From Roseiarcus sp035656495 (GTDB lineage: Bacteria; Pseudomonadota; Alphaproteobacteria; Rhizobiales; Beijerinckiaceae), in contig DASRSL010000264.1 of the NCBI GenBank assembly GCA_035656495.1, positions 1 to 11,944 of the forward strand: a stretch of DNA of 11,944 bases. Reading direction: 5' to 3'. Below are positions 1 through 6,880 of this stretch, in pieces. Numbering within the stretch: the stretch's first letter is position 1; the number at the start of each line of letters is the position of its first letter. A program made the position numbers and the translations under genes. The notes beneath the pieces are model-generated. The model had not been told where the DNA came from. It searched no databases and worked only from the letters and a program-made list of their open reading frames with translations.

Positions 1-1
1 C

Positions 2-703
2 ACGCCGCTGATGCGCTCCGCGCGCTACCCGAAGCTCGTCGCGGTGCGGCGCATGGTGGGCGTCGCGGCCTTCGCCTACGCCTGCGCGCATTTGACGCTC
101 TATGCGGTCGACCAGCACTTCGACCTCGCGCATGTCGCCTCCGAGATCGCGCTGCGCTTCTACCTGACGATCGGCTTCGTCGCGTGGCTCGGCCTCGCCG
201 CGCTCGCGGCGACCTCGACCGACGCGACGATCCGGCGCCTGGGGCCGAAGTGGCGGGCGCTCCATTCGATCGTCTATGCGATCGCCGCGCTGGCGCTGTT
301 GCATTTCATGATCCAGGCGAAGGCCGACGTGTCGGAGCCGGTGATGATGACCGGCCTGTTGGCGATCCTCATGCTGTTCCGCGTCTTCCTGAAACGCGGC
401 CTTTCGGCCTGGGCGGCGGCGCTCACCGCCGCGGCGATCTCGCTGCCCCTGACCGCGCTCGTCGAGGCCGCGTGGTACGCGCTCGTCCGTCACATCCCGT
501 TCTGGGAGGTCTTAAGCGCGAACATCGATCCGGACATGGCGTTCCGGCCGTCGGCCTACGTCGCGGCGGCCGGCGCGGCCTTCCTGATCGTCGCGCTGCT
601 CCGGCGGACCCCGGCCGCCCGTCCTTCGGCCATCCTCGCGCCGCGCGGCGTCGGCGGGCCGCTGATGGCGACCCGCCAGCTGCCGAGCCGCGTCAGAACG
701 TGA
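2..703 (+). CDS. msrQ: MsrQ, heme-binding membrane subunit of methionine sulfoxide reductase (5' end outside window)
   Basis: Inner-membrane b-type heme protein that passes electrons to the periplasmic molybdopterin reductase MsrP, which repairs oxidised methionines in envelope proteins. The frame is already open at base 2 (T-P-L-M-R...), matching the LTPLRR-like segment inside MsrQ proteins, so the first Met in view (base 11) is probably internal and the true start lies to the left. Counting from that Met, three histidines (H27, H85, H98) match in spacing the heme-ligand histidines of E. coli MsrQ (H91, H151, H164). The family phrase AATSTDATIRRLG (about residues 66-78) and several hydrophobic membrane segments are also present. 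After the last membrane helix there is an Arg/Pro-rich tail. The stop codon TGA (701-703) lies inside the end of the convergent porin gene, an 11-bp overlap. msrP would be expected just upstream but is not in view. The family call is firm. Confidence 0.88.
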   Translation, partial: TPLMRSARYPKLVAVRRMVGVAAFAYACAHLTLYAVDQHFDLAHVASEIALRFYLTIGFVAWLGLAALAATSTDATIRRLGPKWRALHSIVYAIAALALLHFMIQAKADVSEPVMMTGLLAILMLFRVFLKRGLSAWAAALTAAAISLPLTALVEAAWYALVRHIPFWEVLSANIDPDMAFRPSAYVAAAGAAFLIVALLRRTPAARPSAILAPRGVGGPLMATRQLPSRVRT

Positions 704-2275
704 TGTTCGTGCGCAGGCCGATCACCCACTCGTTCCTGATTTTCTGCGTCGGATCGTTCGGGTTCGGGATGCCTGCTCCCGGATTGATGAAGTGCTGCAC
801 GTCGGGCTGCAGCTGCCACCAGGGCAAGATTTGGGCCTGATAGCTCGCCTCGAAAAAAGTCTCCGCGCCGCGCACGGGCGTATGATCCGGGAAGTTGTAG
901 AAATTCAAGTCACGGTCGTAGCCGGACGCGCCGTTGCTGACCCGCGCGACGCCCGTTTCGACGCCGAAACTGTCGCCATCGCGTCCCGGGAACGGGCCCT
1001 TCAGGGTCAGGCCGGCGTCGACGCTGAAATCCACGAGGTTGCGGTCCTGGGCCGGCATGAACATCGGACGGACGAAGACATTCAGGGTGCGGCTGGAGTT
1101 GTCCTTGGCCCGCCAGATCGTCTGGTCCGCGACCCCATAGATCGAAAAGAGGCCATGATGGGCCGCCGGAATCCCGTCTTTCATGGGACTGGCGAGAGGC
1201 AAACCAATGCTGTCGTATTGCTCATCGTCGAATTTGTAGCTGTCGTACCAGGCTCCGATTTTGTACGTGCCTGGGAGAGGCCCTTGGTCATTCCCGTTCG
1301 TCAACCCGCCCGACCTCGGAAGCGTGAATTGCAGCTCGGCGATCGCGAGCAGGCCGGTGTCGAGCGAGAAGCTCACGCCGTAAGGATTGCTCGCCGGGGT
1401 GCTCGGCGAATTCCTCGGGATCGGGCTGCCGTTGAAGAGACCTGCGAGCACGGTGAAGGCGTCGCTCAGCTGCGCCCGTCCGCGAACGCCCAGGCCCGCC
1501 AGCGGATAGGCGGGACCGCCGCCCGGCAAATCCGCCGAGGGAAGCGCCGGCCAGCCGGACGCCGCATTGAGAAAGAAGTACGAGCTTGGGCTGATGATGA
1601 ATTCCTCGTCGAGGCTCTGCTCGCCGATCTTGAGGTCGAACTTGTCGCCGAACTTTTGCTGATACCACAATTCCCAAAGCTGAACGCCGACCGGCGCCTC
1701 GATGTCGGTTGCGGTCTGCAAGACGAGGAGGTTGCCCGCGCTGAGACCGCCGCCCCAGTATTGCAGGCCGCTGACGCTAAACAAGCCGCCGTTCAGCCCG
1801 AACGCCTTCGCCGTGTCCACTTGCACGGTCGCCGTGGTGAGGCCGTCCACCTCGAAGCCCTGCCGGACGCCGCCGGTCAGATTGCCGAACGTCTCGACGT
1901 TCTCGAGGATGCTCAGCGTTACGCCGTATTTGGCCAGGGCGGGCCTGAGGCCGCCCATGTCGCCGAGCAGGTTCGGTCCTTGCCAGGCGGCGCCCAGGAA
2001 ACCGAACGGGCCAGCGTCGCCCGCCGCGCCCGGCTGCGTCGTCGCCTCCGCCCGGAACAGCGGATCGATTGACTGTTCGGATCCCTCAGGGGGCGGCTCG
2101 AGCAGGCTCGAAAGGTCCGCCGGGATGAGAGTTCCAGCGCCGGGCGGGACTCCACGAATTCGCCCGAGGCCGGCGCAGTCGCCCCGATATCGGCCGGTGG
2201 GAGCGAGCCCGCGGAGACGACGCCGGCCAAGCAGACCGTGGCGACGGCCGCGGCGAGCCCCAGGCGGGCCATCAT
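693..2275 (-). CDS. OprB-family carbohydrate porin, with an apparent -1 frameshift just after the signal peptide
   Basis: Outer-membrane beta-barrel of the carbohydrate-selective porin family, probably letting sugars or other small solutes into the periplasm. The barrel part (below about base 2130) opens with WQGPNLLGDMGGLRPALAKYGV and contains the family-typical QGFEVDGL, YWGGGLSAGNL and WYQQKFGDKFDLKIGEQ segments, then IISPSSYFFLN. It ends with ITF, the terminal Phe typical of outer-membrane proteins. In the barrel's own frame the upstream residues are Arg/Gly-rich and no signal peptide exists. In the neighbouring frame ATG 2275 begins MMARLGLAAAVATVCLAGVVSA, a clear signal peptide, followed by GSLPPADIGATAPASGEFVESRPALEL. 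Joining the two frames needs one -1 step near 2120-2150, giving about 527 residues. This is either a young pseudogene, a sequencing error or, less likely, programmed frameshifting. The rest of the frame is intact. xth lies 60 bp upstream on the same strand. Confidence 0.8.
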
Positions 2276-2316
2276 AATTGCGGTCCGTAACAGGCGCGCC
2301 GGACCGCACGGATCAT
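2272..2316 (-). other. possible 14-codon leader ORF coupled to the porin start
   Basis: Directly after the xth stop there is a strong purine-rich ribosome-binding stretch (AGGAGGTGGAG, 2337-2327), far too early for the porin ATG at 2275. Ten bases beyond its last G, ATG 2316 opens a frame encoding MIRAVRRACYGPQL. Its TGA (2274-2272) overlaps the porin ATG as ATGA, the classic arrangement of translational coupling. The sequence immediately before the porin ATG shows only a weak ribosome-binding site. The site, frame and overlap are seen directly; that the ORF is translated is inference. The alternative is that the strong site serves a GTG start at 2332 in the signal-peptide frame, but the spacing there would be zero. 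Confidence 0.3.
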
Positions 2317-2335
2317 CAAGCGGAGTCTCCACCTC

Positions 2336-3115
2336 CTACGTGGCCAGCTCGATCCGGATCGGCGTGTGGTCGGAGGCCTTGTCGCGCCCGCGCATCGCCT
2401 TGTCGATCTCGACCGAGACGAGCCGGTCGGCCGCCTGCGGCGACAGGATCAGATGGTCGATGCGGATGCCGTTGTTCCTCTGCCAGGCGCCCGCCTGATA
2501 GTCCCAAAAGGTGTAGAACCCGCCGGCGTCGGTCGTCGCGCGCAGCGCGTCGGTGAAGCCGAGCGCGAGGAGCTCGCGATGCTTGGCGCGGGTCGCGGGC
2601 AGGAAGAGCGCGTCCGACGTCCAGAGCTCCGGGCGCGCGGCGTCGACCGGCTCGGGGATCACGTTGAGGTCGCCGGCGAGGACGAGCGGCTCCTCGTATT
2701 CCATGAGCCTCCGTGCATGGCGGATGAGCCGGTCCATGAAGGCGAGCTTGTAGGAATATTTGTCGGTGTCCGGCGGGTTGCCGTTCGGCAGATAGACGCT
2801 GGCGAGCCGGACGACGCCGCCGTCGGTCGAAATCACCGCCTCGATGTATCGCGACTGGACGTCCGCGTCGTCGCCCGGAAGACCGCGGGCGGCCTCCATC
2901 GGGCGCTTGGAAAGTATGGCGACGCCGTTGAACCCCTTCTGCCCGTGCGTCTCGATATTGTAGCCGAGCTCCTCGACCTCCATGCGCGGGAACTGCTCGT
3001 CGAGGCACTTGATCTCCTGCAGGCAAAGGGCGTCCGGCCCCACCTCCTTCAGATAGTCGAGGAGATGGGGAAGCCTTTGGCGGACGGAATTGACGTTCCA
3101 GGTGGCGATGCGCAA
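2336..3115 (-). CDS. xth: exodeoxyribonuclease III (AP endonuclease)
   Basis: Cytoplasmic DNA-repair enzyme that nicks DNA 5' of abasic sites and removes 3' blocking groups in base-excision repair. The catalytic residues of the exonuclease III/APE1 family are all visible: N7 (TWNVNS), E34 (CLQEIKC), Y108 (VYLPNG), D149 and N151 (AGDLNV), D220 (RIDHLI) and the D249-H250 pair (SDHTPI). I place the start at TTG 3115: it gives MRIATWNV at the N-terminus exactly as in the family, 259 residues (usual length about 255-270), and has GAAGGA (3130-3125) nine bases upstream. The frame stays open to an ATG at 3334, but those extra 73 residues are Arg/Gly-rich and unlike anything in the family. The TAG stop (2338-2336) is followed after 60 bp by the porin start, so read-through transcription into the porin is plausible. 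The gene is divergent from the HAD gene. The Xth assignment is very secure. Confidence 0.93.
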   Translation of the reverse strand: MRIATWNVNSVRQRLPHLLDYLKEVGPDALCLQEIKCLDEQFPRMEVEELGYNIETHGQKGFNGVAILSKRPMEAARGLPGDDADVQSRYIEAVISTDGGVVRLASVYLPNGNPPDTDKYSYKLAFMDRLIRHARRLMEYEEPLVLAGDLNVIPEPVDAARPELWTSDALFLPATRAKHRELLALGFTDALRATTDAGGFYTFWDYQAGAWQRNNGIRIDHLILSPQAADRLVSVEIDKAMRGRDKASDHTPIRIELAT

Positions 3116-3363
3116 GCGCGGGCGTCCTTCTTCCGGGCTCCAATCTGCCGCGATCGCTCGAGGAGAGCGGACCATTCGAACTGGTACGCCCAATCCAGAA
3201 CCCAGCCAAGCATCGATCGTTCGTCGCGCCGGTCTCGCTCTGCGCCGGGTCCTCACCGATGATATGATTGGACATCCGCCGCCGTCGCCCGAGGCGAGAT
3301 CGATGGATGGATCGGTTCGGCCAAGACCGCGCAACCCAACCTCGAGATTAAGGAACTGCGCTC

Positions 3364-4086
3364 ATGAAACTCACCGAGTTCAAGGCCCTCACCTTCGACT
3401 GCTACGGCACGCTGATCGATTGGGAGTCTGGGATCATCGAGGCGCTGAAGCCGCTGACCGACAAGGTCGGGCGCGCCCTGTCGCGAAACGACATCCTCGA
3501 GGCGCATGCGCGCCACGAATCCGCGCAACAGCTGCAGACCCCGGCCAAGCTCTACCGGGACCTCCTGCCCATCATCTATCGGCGCCTGGCGGAAGAGTGG
3601 CGCGTTCCGGTCAGGTGGACCGAATGCTTCGCCTATGGCCGTTCGGTGGCGGATTGGCCGGCTTTTGCCGATTCCACCGCCGCCCTCCAGTATCTCAAGC
3701 GCCACTACAAGCTCGCCATCCTGTCGAACGTCGACAATGAGAGCTTCGCCGCGAGCAACGACAAGCTCGAGGTCGACTTCGACGCCGTTTACACGGCCGA
3801 GGACATCGGCTCCTACAAGCCCTCGGACCGCAATTTCGACTACATGCTGGAGAAGCTCAAAACGCTCGCGATCGAGAAGCATGAGATCCTGCACACGGCC
3901 GAAAGCCTGTTCCACGACCACGTCCCGGCCAACAAACACGGGCTGGCCTCGTGCTGGATCTATCGCCGGCACGAGCAAAGGGGCTTCGGCGCCACCGCGA
4001 ACCCGGGCAAAATGCCGAAATATGGTTTCCGCTTCAACAGTCTGGCGGATCTGGTCATGGCGCATCAGACGGAGCTTCAGGGCTGA
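3364..4086 (+). CDS. HAD-superfamily hydrolase, haloacid dehalogenase type II-like
   Basis: A 240-residue soluble HAD hydrolase. Motif I is FDCYGTLIDW with nucleophile D12 and T16. Motif II is the ILSNVDN segment (S121). Motif III is K152 in IGSYKPS. The motif IV acidic residue is D185 in ESLFHDHVPANKHGL. The region between motifs I and II is helical, as expected of a type C1 cap. Annotation pipelines often call this rhizobial-type protein a 2-haloacid dehalogenase. However, the Asn that sits three residues before the motif IV Asp in true L-2-haloacid dehalogenases (SxNxxD) appears to be Leu here, so a phosphatase or other substrate is just as possible. AAGGA at 3350-3354 sits nine bases before the ATG. 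The gene is divergent from xth across a 248-bp gap and followed 181 bp later by the cNMP-binding gene. HAD fold confident, substrate unknown. Confidence 0.85.
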   Translation: MKLTEFKALTFDCYGTLIDWESGIIEALKPLTDKVGRALSRNDILEAHARHESAQQLQTPAKLYRDLLPIIYRRLAEEWRVPVRWTECFAYGRSVADWPAFADSTAALQYLKRHYKLAILSNVDNESFAASNDKLEVDFDAVYTAEDIGSYKPSDRNFDYMLEKLKTLAIEKHEILHTAESLFHDHVPANKHGLASCWIYRRHEQRGFGATANPGKMPKYGFRFNSLADLVMAHQTELQG

Positions 4087-4267
4087 CGACAAGGTCGCCT
4101 GGCTGCCGCCGGACAATGCCCGCCGGCGCGAGGGCGAGCGCTGAGCTCGTGGGAGATGTCGCGCGCGCCCCGGCGCGAGAACCGCATTCGGCGCAATAGC
4201 GCGTCGAAAGCTATCGCTTCCTCGGCAAAAATGTCAGGGTCGACCGGATCGCTCGGAGGAGGCGTTC

Positions 4268-4723
4268 ATGCAGACGGTGGCGTTCAAGGCCGGAGACACG
4301 ATCATCTCCGAGGGCGACGATGGCGATACGGCGTTCTTCATCGTCGCCGGAACGGTCGAGGTCATCATCGGCCGGGGCGCAGACGCAAGACGCCTCGGCC
4401 GGCTGAATGAGGGCGAAACGTTCGGCGAAATGTCGCTCATCGAGCCCGGGCCGCGATCCGCGACAGTTAAGGCGGCGACCGACGTCGAATGCCTCGCCGC
4501 CTCCTATGAGGAGTTCATCGCGGCGATCGAGGACCACCCGGAGCGCGCGGTCGCGTTCATGAAGACGCTGGTCCGGCGGCTTCGCCAGATGAACAGTCTG
4601 ATGGAGAGCCTGGGCCCCGACAGGCGCGGGCTGCGCGGGGTGATCCGCGACGTCCAGAAGTCCATCGGACCTGCCGAGTTCGACCGCGAGGCGGCCAATC
4701 TGTCATGGACGATGCTGTGGTGA
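4268..4723 (+). CDS. stand-alone cyclic nucleotide-binding domain protein
   Basis: A 151-residue cytoplasmic protein made of one CRP-type cyclic nucleotide-binding domain (about residues 3-110) and a roughly 40-residue tail with no helix-turn-helix. It therefore is not a CRP/FNR transcription factor as it stands. The beta-roll is typical (FKAGDTIISEGDDGDTAFFIVAGTVEV). The phosphate-binding cassette FGEMSLIEPGPRSATV (52-67) keeps the Glu (E54) and Arg (R63) that in CRP contact the ribose and cyclic phosphate, so ligand binding looks possible. A basic helix (FMKTLVRRLRQMN) follows, like the domain's C-helix. GGAGGAGG at 4255-4262, five bases before the ATG, fixes the start. It probably acts as a small cAMP/cGMP-responsive adaptor, which is inference. 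Neither neighbour indicates a partner. Confidence 0.85.
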   Translation: MQTVAFKAGDTIISEGDDGDTAFFIVAGTVEVIIGRGADARRLGRLNEGETFGEMSLIEPGPRSATVKAATDVECLAASYEEFIAAIEDHPERAVAFMKTLVRRLRQMNSLMESLGPDRRGLRGVIRDVQKSIGPAEFDREAANLSWTMLW

Positions 4724-4994
4724 TTGCCGGCGCCAAGCTCGATCGACGGACGCGTTCCGCTCGTAGGCAGCGATGGCCGCTCTTCGTCCGGCCGCCGCGG
4801 GTAAAGCGAACGTCGACGCTGTGTCGGTCCCTCGCCTTTATGAACGTCCCGGCCGCCGCGAGGCCACGGCGGCAGAGCCGGGCATCGGCGAAGCTCAGCG
4901 CCTTGGTCGGTCGGGCTCGCCGTCCGCAAGATCGGGTAGAATGGTCCGGCGATCGGGCGCTCAGTCCTCGAGCAAGCCGGAAAGAGGCAGGAGA

Positions 4995-5966
4995 ATGCGC
5001 CGAACCGCCTTCTTCTTGATCAGCATCTGTCTTTTCCTCGGAGCGGCCGGCGTTCTGGGCGCGCAGGAAACGCCGGCGACGCAGGGAAAGCAAATTGGCG
5101 TCGCGATCCTGGATTTCAGCTACGCCGACACTTCCGGCGAGCAGAAGGACATGACGGCAGATCACCGGAAGTGGCTTGCGGCGCTCGCCTCCGGTCTGCG
5201 GACCGACCTGGCCCACGCCGGGGGCTACAGGATCGTGACGCCGACCTGCCGCCCCGAGCCGTGCGCGCTCGGTTCGACGCCACTCGACGAGCTGTTGCGC
5301 GCCTCCAAGGAAGCCGGGGCGGAGCTCCTCGTCATGGGCGCCGTGCACAAGGAAAGCACCCTCCTTCAATGGGCGAAAGTGACGGGCGTGAACGTCGACG
5401 ACAAGCGGGTCGTCTTCGACAAGCTCTTCACGTTCCGCGGCGATTCAGAAGAAGCCTGGGCGCGGGCGGAAGCGTTCATCGCGCGCGAGCTCGTCGCCGC
5501 CGCCGCTTCGGAGAGCGCGGCTGACCAAAAGCCTCCCGTCAAGCTGGCGGTGTTCGGATTTGAGCTGCTCGACGTCAGCGGCGGCGCGGGCGTGATCCCG
5601 AAGGACCCCATCGACGCCGAGCAATTGCGCCTCGCGTCCGAGGAGGCGCGGCGGCTCATCCAGCAGTCCGGTCGCTACACGCTCGTCGACACGAGTGGGG
5701 TCGACGACGAGCGGGCCAAAGCACACGAGCTGCACGACTGCGGCGGGTGCGACGCCGCCATCGCGGCGAAGCTCGGGGCGGACCAATCGCTCCTCGGCGT
5801 CGTGACGCGCGTGACCCGGACTGACTACAATGTCACCTTTACGCTCCGCGACGCTCATTCAGGCAAAGTCATCCGCGCCGAACAGACCGACTTGCGCAGC
5901 GGCGCCAATTATTCCTGGTCCCGCGGCGCGGCTTCGCTCATCAAAGACAAGTTTCTGGCGAAATGA
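4995..5966 (+). CDS. secreted protein with two tandem DUF2380-like domains
   Basis: I choose ATG 4995: it begins MRRTAFFLISICLFLGAAGVLGA, a clear Sec signal peptide with likely cleavage after residue 23, and AAAGAGG (4981-4987) lies seven bases upstream. The frame is open back to 4773, but that part is Arg/Pro-rich. The 323-residue product falls into two similar halves. Half 1 (about 34-167) has VAILDFSYADTSG, AGGYRIV, AGAELLVMGAVHKES and FRGDSEEAWARAEAFIARELV. Half 2 (about 182-321) has LAVFGFELLDVSG, QSGRYTLV, LGADQSLLGVV and LRSGANYSWSRGAASLIKDKFL. Each half resembles what I remember of the DUF2380 family of alphaproteobacterial secreted proteins, usually found as single domains. Each half carries one cysteine pair (C85/C90 and C229/C232), so disulfides are likely in the periplasm. 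The layout recalls TolB-N/CsgG-like folds, but the function is unknown. It is convergent with the ABC permease gene. Confidence 0.82.
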   Translation: MRRTAFFLISICLFLGAAGVLGAQETPATQGKQIGVAILDFSYADTSGEQKDMTADHRKWLAALASGLRTDLAHAGGYRIVTPTCRPEPCALGSTPLDELLRASKEAGAELLVMGAVHKESTLLQWAKVTGVNVDDKRVVFDKLFTFRGDSEEAWARAEAFIARELVAAAASESAADQKPPVKLAVFGFELLDVSGGAGVIPKDPIDAEQLRLASEEARRLIQQSGRYTLVDTSGVDDERAKAHELHDCGGCDAAIAAKLGADQSLLGVVTRVTRTDYNVTFTLRDAHSGKVIRAEQTDLRSGANYSWSRGAASLIKDKFLAK

Positions 5967-5990
5967 GCCTTAAGAAGGCGACCGCCGGCG

Positions 5991-6014
5991 TCATGCTCGC
6001 GCAAGCGGGCATCC
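5991..6014 (+). repeat. REP-type palindromic element 1
   Basis: Stem ATGCTCGC (5993-6000), GNRA-like loop GCAA, and stem GCGGGCAT (6005-6012). All eight pairs form with a single T-G wobble, flanked by TC and CC. This is the shape of the widespread proteobacterial repeats whose translated shadow reads VIPANAGI. It lies 25 bp past the stop of the DUF2380-like gene, where it may stabilise or end the transcript. Confidence 0.65.
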
Positions 6015-6068
6015 AAGGTCGCAGGGCGAAGGCGAAGATCGGGGATGCTTGTCCGCGCGCAGCCTCTC

Positions 6069-6092
6069 GATCCCTGCGTTCGCGGGGATAAC
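6069..6092 (-). repeat. REP-type palindromic element 2, inverted relative to element 1
   Basis: Stem ATCCCTGC (6070-6077), loop GTTC, stem GCGGGGAT (6082-6089), with one wobble. Read on the minus strand it aligns with element 1 over GT(C/T)AT-x-C-x-CGCG and the closing arm, so the two are inverted copies of one family about 55 bp apart, resembling a BIME-like pair. It lies about 20 bp past the permease stop codon. Confidence 0.62.
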
Positions 6093-6109
6093 AACATCCG
6101 CTGCGCCCG

Positions 6110-6880
6110 TCACGGCTTCAGCCGCCAGCCGGTGCGGAAGATCCAGGTGAGGACGGCAAGGCAGCCGGCGATGAACAGCATCGTGAATGCGAGGCTCACG
6201 GCGACGCCGACGTCGCCCTGGCCGTAGAAGCTCCAGCGGAAGCCGCTGATCAGATAGACAACGGGGTTGAACAGGCTCGCCGTCCGCCAGAAGGGCGGCA
6301 GCATGTCGATCGAATAGAACGCGCCGCCGAGAAAGGTCAGTGGCGTGACGAGGAGCGAGGGGATGATGGCGAGCTGTTCGAACGTTTTCGCCCAGATGCC
6401 GATGATGAAGCCGAACAGGCTGAAGGCGACCGAGGTCAGGACGAGGAAGGCGATCATCCAGAGGAAATGCTCGATGCGCACCGGCACGAACAATGCCGCG
6501 GTTCCGAGAATGATCAGCCCGATGACGATCGACTTGGTGGCCGCCGCGCCAACATAGGCGGCCACCACCTCGACGGAAGACATCGGCGACGAAAGAATCT
6601 CGAAGATTGTGCCGGTGAACTTGGGAAAGTAGATGCCGATCGCGGCGTTCGAGATGCTCTGGGTCAATAGCGACAGCATGATGAGGCCCGGCACGATGAA
6701 CGCGCCGTAGCTGACGCCGCCGACTTCGCGCATGCGCGAGCCGATTGCGCTGCCGAACACGATGAAATAGAGGGCGGTGGTGAGGACCGGCGTCGCGACG
6801 CTCTGCCAGATCGTGCGCACGGTGCGCGACAGCTCGTAGCGGTAGATCGCCCAGATCCCGCCGAGATTGACCCTCTTCAT
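6110..6880 (-). CDS. ABC-2 type transporter permease (YadH-like)
   Basis: Integral inner-membrane subunit of an ABC exporter, 256 residues with about six hydrophobic segments (roughly 27-45, 58-80, 108-132, 138-160, 169-190 and 228-248). Long stretches match what I recall of E. coli YadH: FIVFGSAIGSR, FIVPGLIMLSLLTQ, FEILSSPMSS, AKTFEQLAIIPSLLVTPLTFLGGAFYS and the LPPFWRTASLFNPVVYLISGFR signature of ABC-2 permeases. Its ATG overlaps the stop of the upstream ATPase gene by four bases (ATGA at 6877-6880), so the two are translationally coupled and form one transporter. The substrate cannot be told from the sequence; relatives include drug, polysaccharide and Nod-factor exporters. Two REP hairpins lie beyond its stop. 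Confidence 0.9.
   Translation of the reverse strand: MKRVNLGGIWAIYRYELSRTVRTIWQSVATPVLTTALYFIVFGSAIGSRMREVGGVSYGAFIVPGLIMLSLLTQSISNAAIGIYFPKFTGTIFEILSSPMSSVEVVAAYVGAAATKSIVIGLIILGTAALFVPVRIEHFLWMIAFLVLTSVAFSLFGFIIGIWAKTFEQLAIIPSLLVTPLTFLGGAFYSIDMLPPFWRTASLFNPVVYLISGFRWSFYGQGDVGVAVSLAFTMLFIAGCLAVLTWIFRTGWRLKP

Noticed and set aside
792..2072. 426-residue open frame on the plus strand
   Set aside because: It is antisense to the porin, whose barrel motifs and terminal Phe are clear. The plus-strand product is Arg/Ala/Val-rich with no family features.
4937..4942. TAGAAT as the -10 of a promoter for the DUF2380-like gene
   Set aside because: A plausible hexamer 52 bases before the start codon, but no -35 at the right distance.
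4773..4994. 74-residue N-terminal extension of the DUF2380-like protein
   Set aside because: It is Arg/Pro/Ser-rich and would precede a perfect signal peptide; a fitting ribosome-binding site supports ATG 4995.
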